This document shows positions 63,859 to 64,000 of a DNA stretch of 64,000 nucleotides, piece after piece. The notes beneath the pieces were generated by a model. That model searched no databases. It had not been told where the DNA came from and saw only the letters and a program-made list of their open reading frames with translations. The stretch's first letter is position 1. Every line of letters starts with the position of its first letter. The stretch is from Symbiodinium natans. Its lineage: Eukaryota; Sar; Dinophyceae; Suessiales; Symbiodiniaceae. The stretch is taken from NCBI GenBank assembly GCA_905221605.1, contig CAJNDS010002594.1:90001-154000 (forward strand). The letters run 5' to 3'. A program made the translations under genes and the position numbers.

Positions 63859-64000
63859 CTGAAAGGAAACCGCGTGCTCACACTCATCTCAAACAGGCTT
63901 TATACGCAATTGAAGCCTGGCTGGCCTGCGCTGATCTTTGAAAGCTAACTAAGGCCCGAGCAGCAGAGCCCACTGTTTGGGGCCCCTCAAACTGGTCGTG

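Overview
This window looks like nuclear DNA from a photosynthetic, flagellated dinoflagellate, most likely in the Symbiodiniaceae/Suessiales. The evidence is: introns that mostly start GC (sometimes GT or GA) and end AG followed by G; TTTAGGG telomere-type repeats; genes all on one strand; an algal Mg-chelatase gene; an IFT-dynein heavy chain gene; a long Ty1/copia-type element; and large tracts of simple repeats. No prokaryotic gene organisation is present. All recognised genes lie on the minus strand, so they read from high to low coordinates.

Layout. (1) 1-4.7 kb: no recognised gene; an AT-richer island at 1.6-3.2 kb carries short perfect hairpins. (2) 4.7-31.5 kb: one very split gene, chlD (magnesium chelatase subunit D, chlorophyll synthesis). 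I placed about 34 small exons (25-100 nt) covering the AAA+ domain (31.5-25.1 kb), the proline-rich/acidic hinge (24.96-24.45 kb) and the integrin-I/VWA domain (9.48-4.73 kb). Between hinge and VWA domain is a roughly 15-kb interval that holds a 9.2-kb copia-type retrotransposon with identical LTRs (15,016-24,234), a 2.4-kb GT/GC-rich array (12.04-14.47 kb) and telomere-like arrays in inverted arrangement (9.65-10.37 kb). (3) 31.5-35.7 kb: intergenic, degenerate repeats. (4) 35.7-49.1 kb: cytoplasmic dynein-2 heavy chain (DYNC2H1/DHC1b, the retrograde IFT motor), only four exons, about 4,300 codons. (5) 49.2-62.3 kb: no firmly recognised gene; several satellites (CACGTGGCGTC-type, G-rich GGGGGAGGA, CAG, CAACAACCA, AAGCC-type, inverted AACCTCTATTTTCTC arrays around an AT-rich core). 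(6) 62.3-63.9 kb: two exons of an RRM RNA-binding protein gene whose 5' part lies beyond the window.

The retrotransposon encodes Gag (N-terminal zinc ribbon, capsid-like region, zinc knuckle, aspartic protease) and Pol (integrase, reverse transcriptase, RNase H). Between protease and integrase Pol carries an extra domain resembling a degenerate C5-cytosine methyltransferase. Its LTRs are identical, but the gag-pol junction is broken by what look like three single-base frame changes. The chlD gene and the dynein gene serve plastid pigment synthesis and the flagellum; nothing links them functionally beyond co-orientation. Splice sites were placed by hand from reading frame and remembered family conservation; most are phase-consistent, a few are approximate and are marked so.
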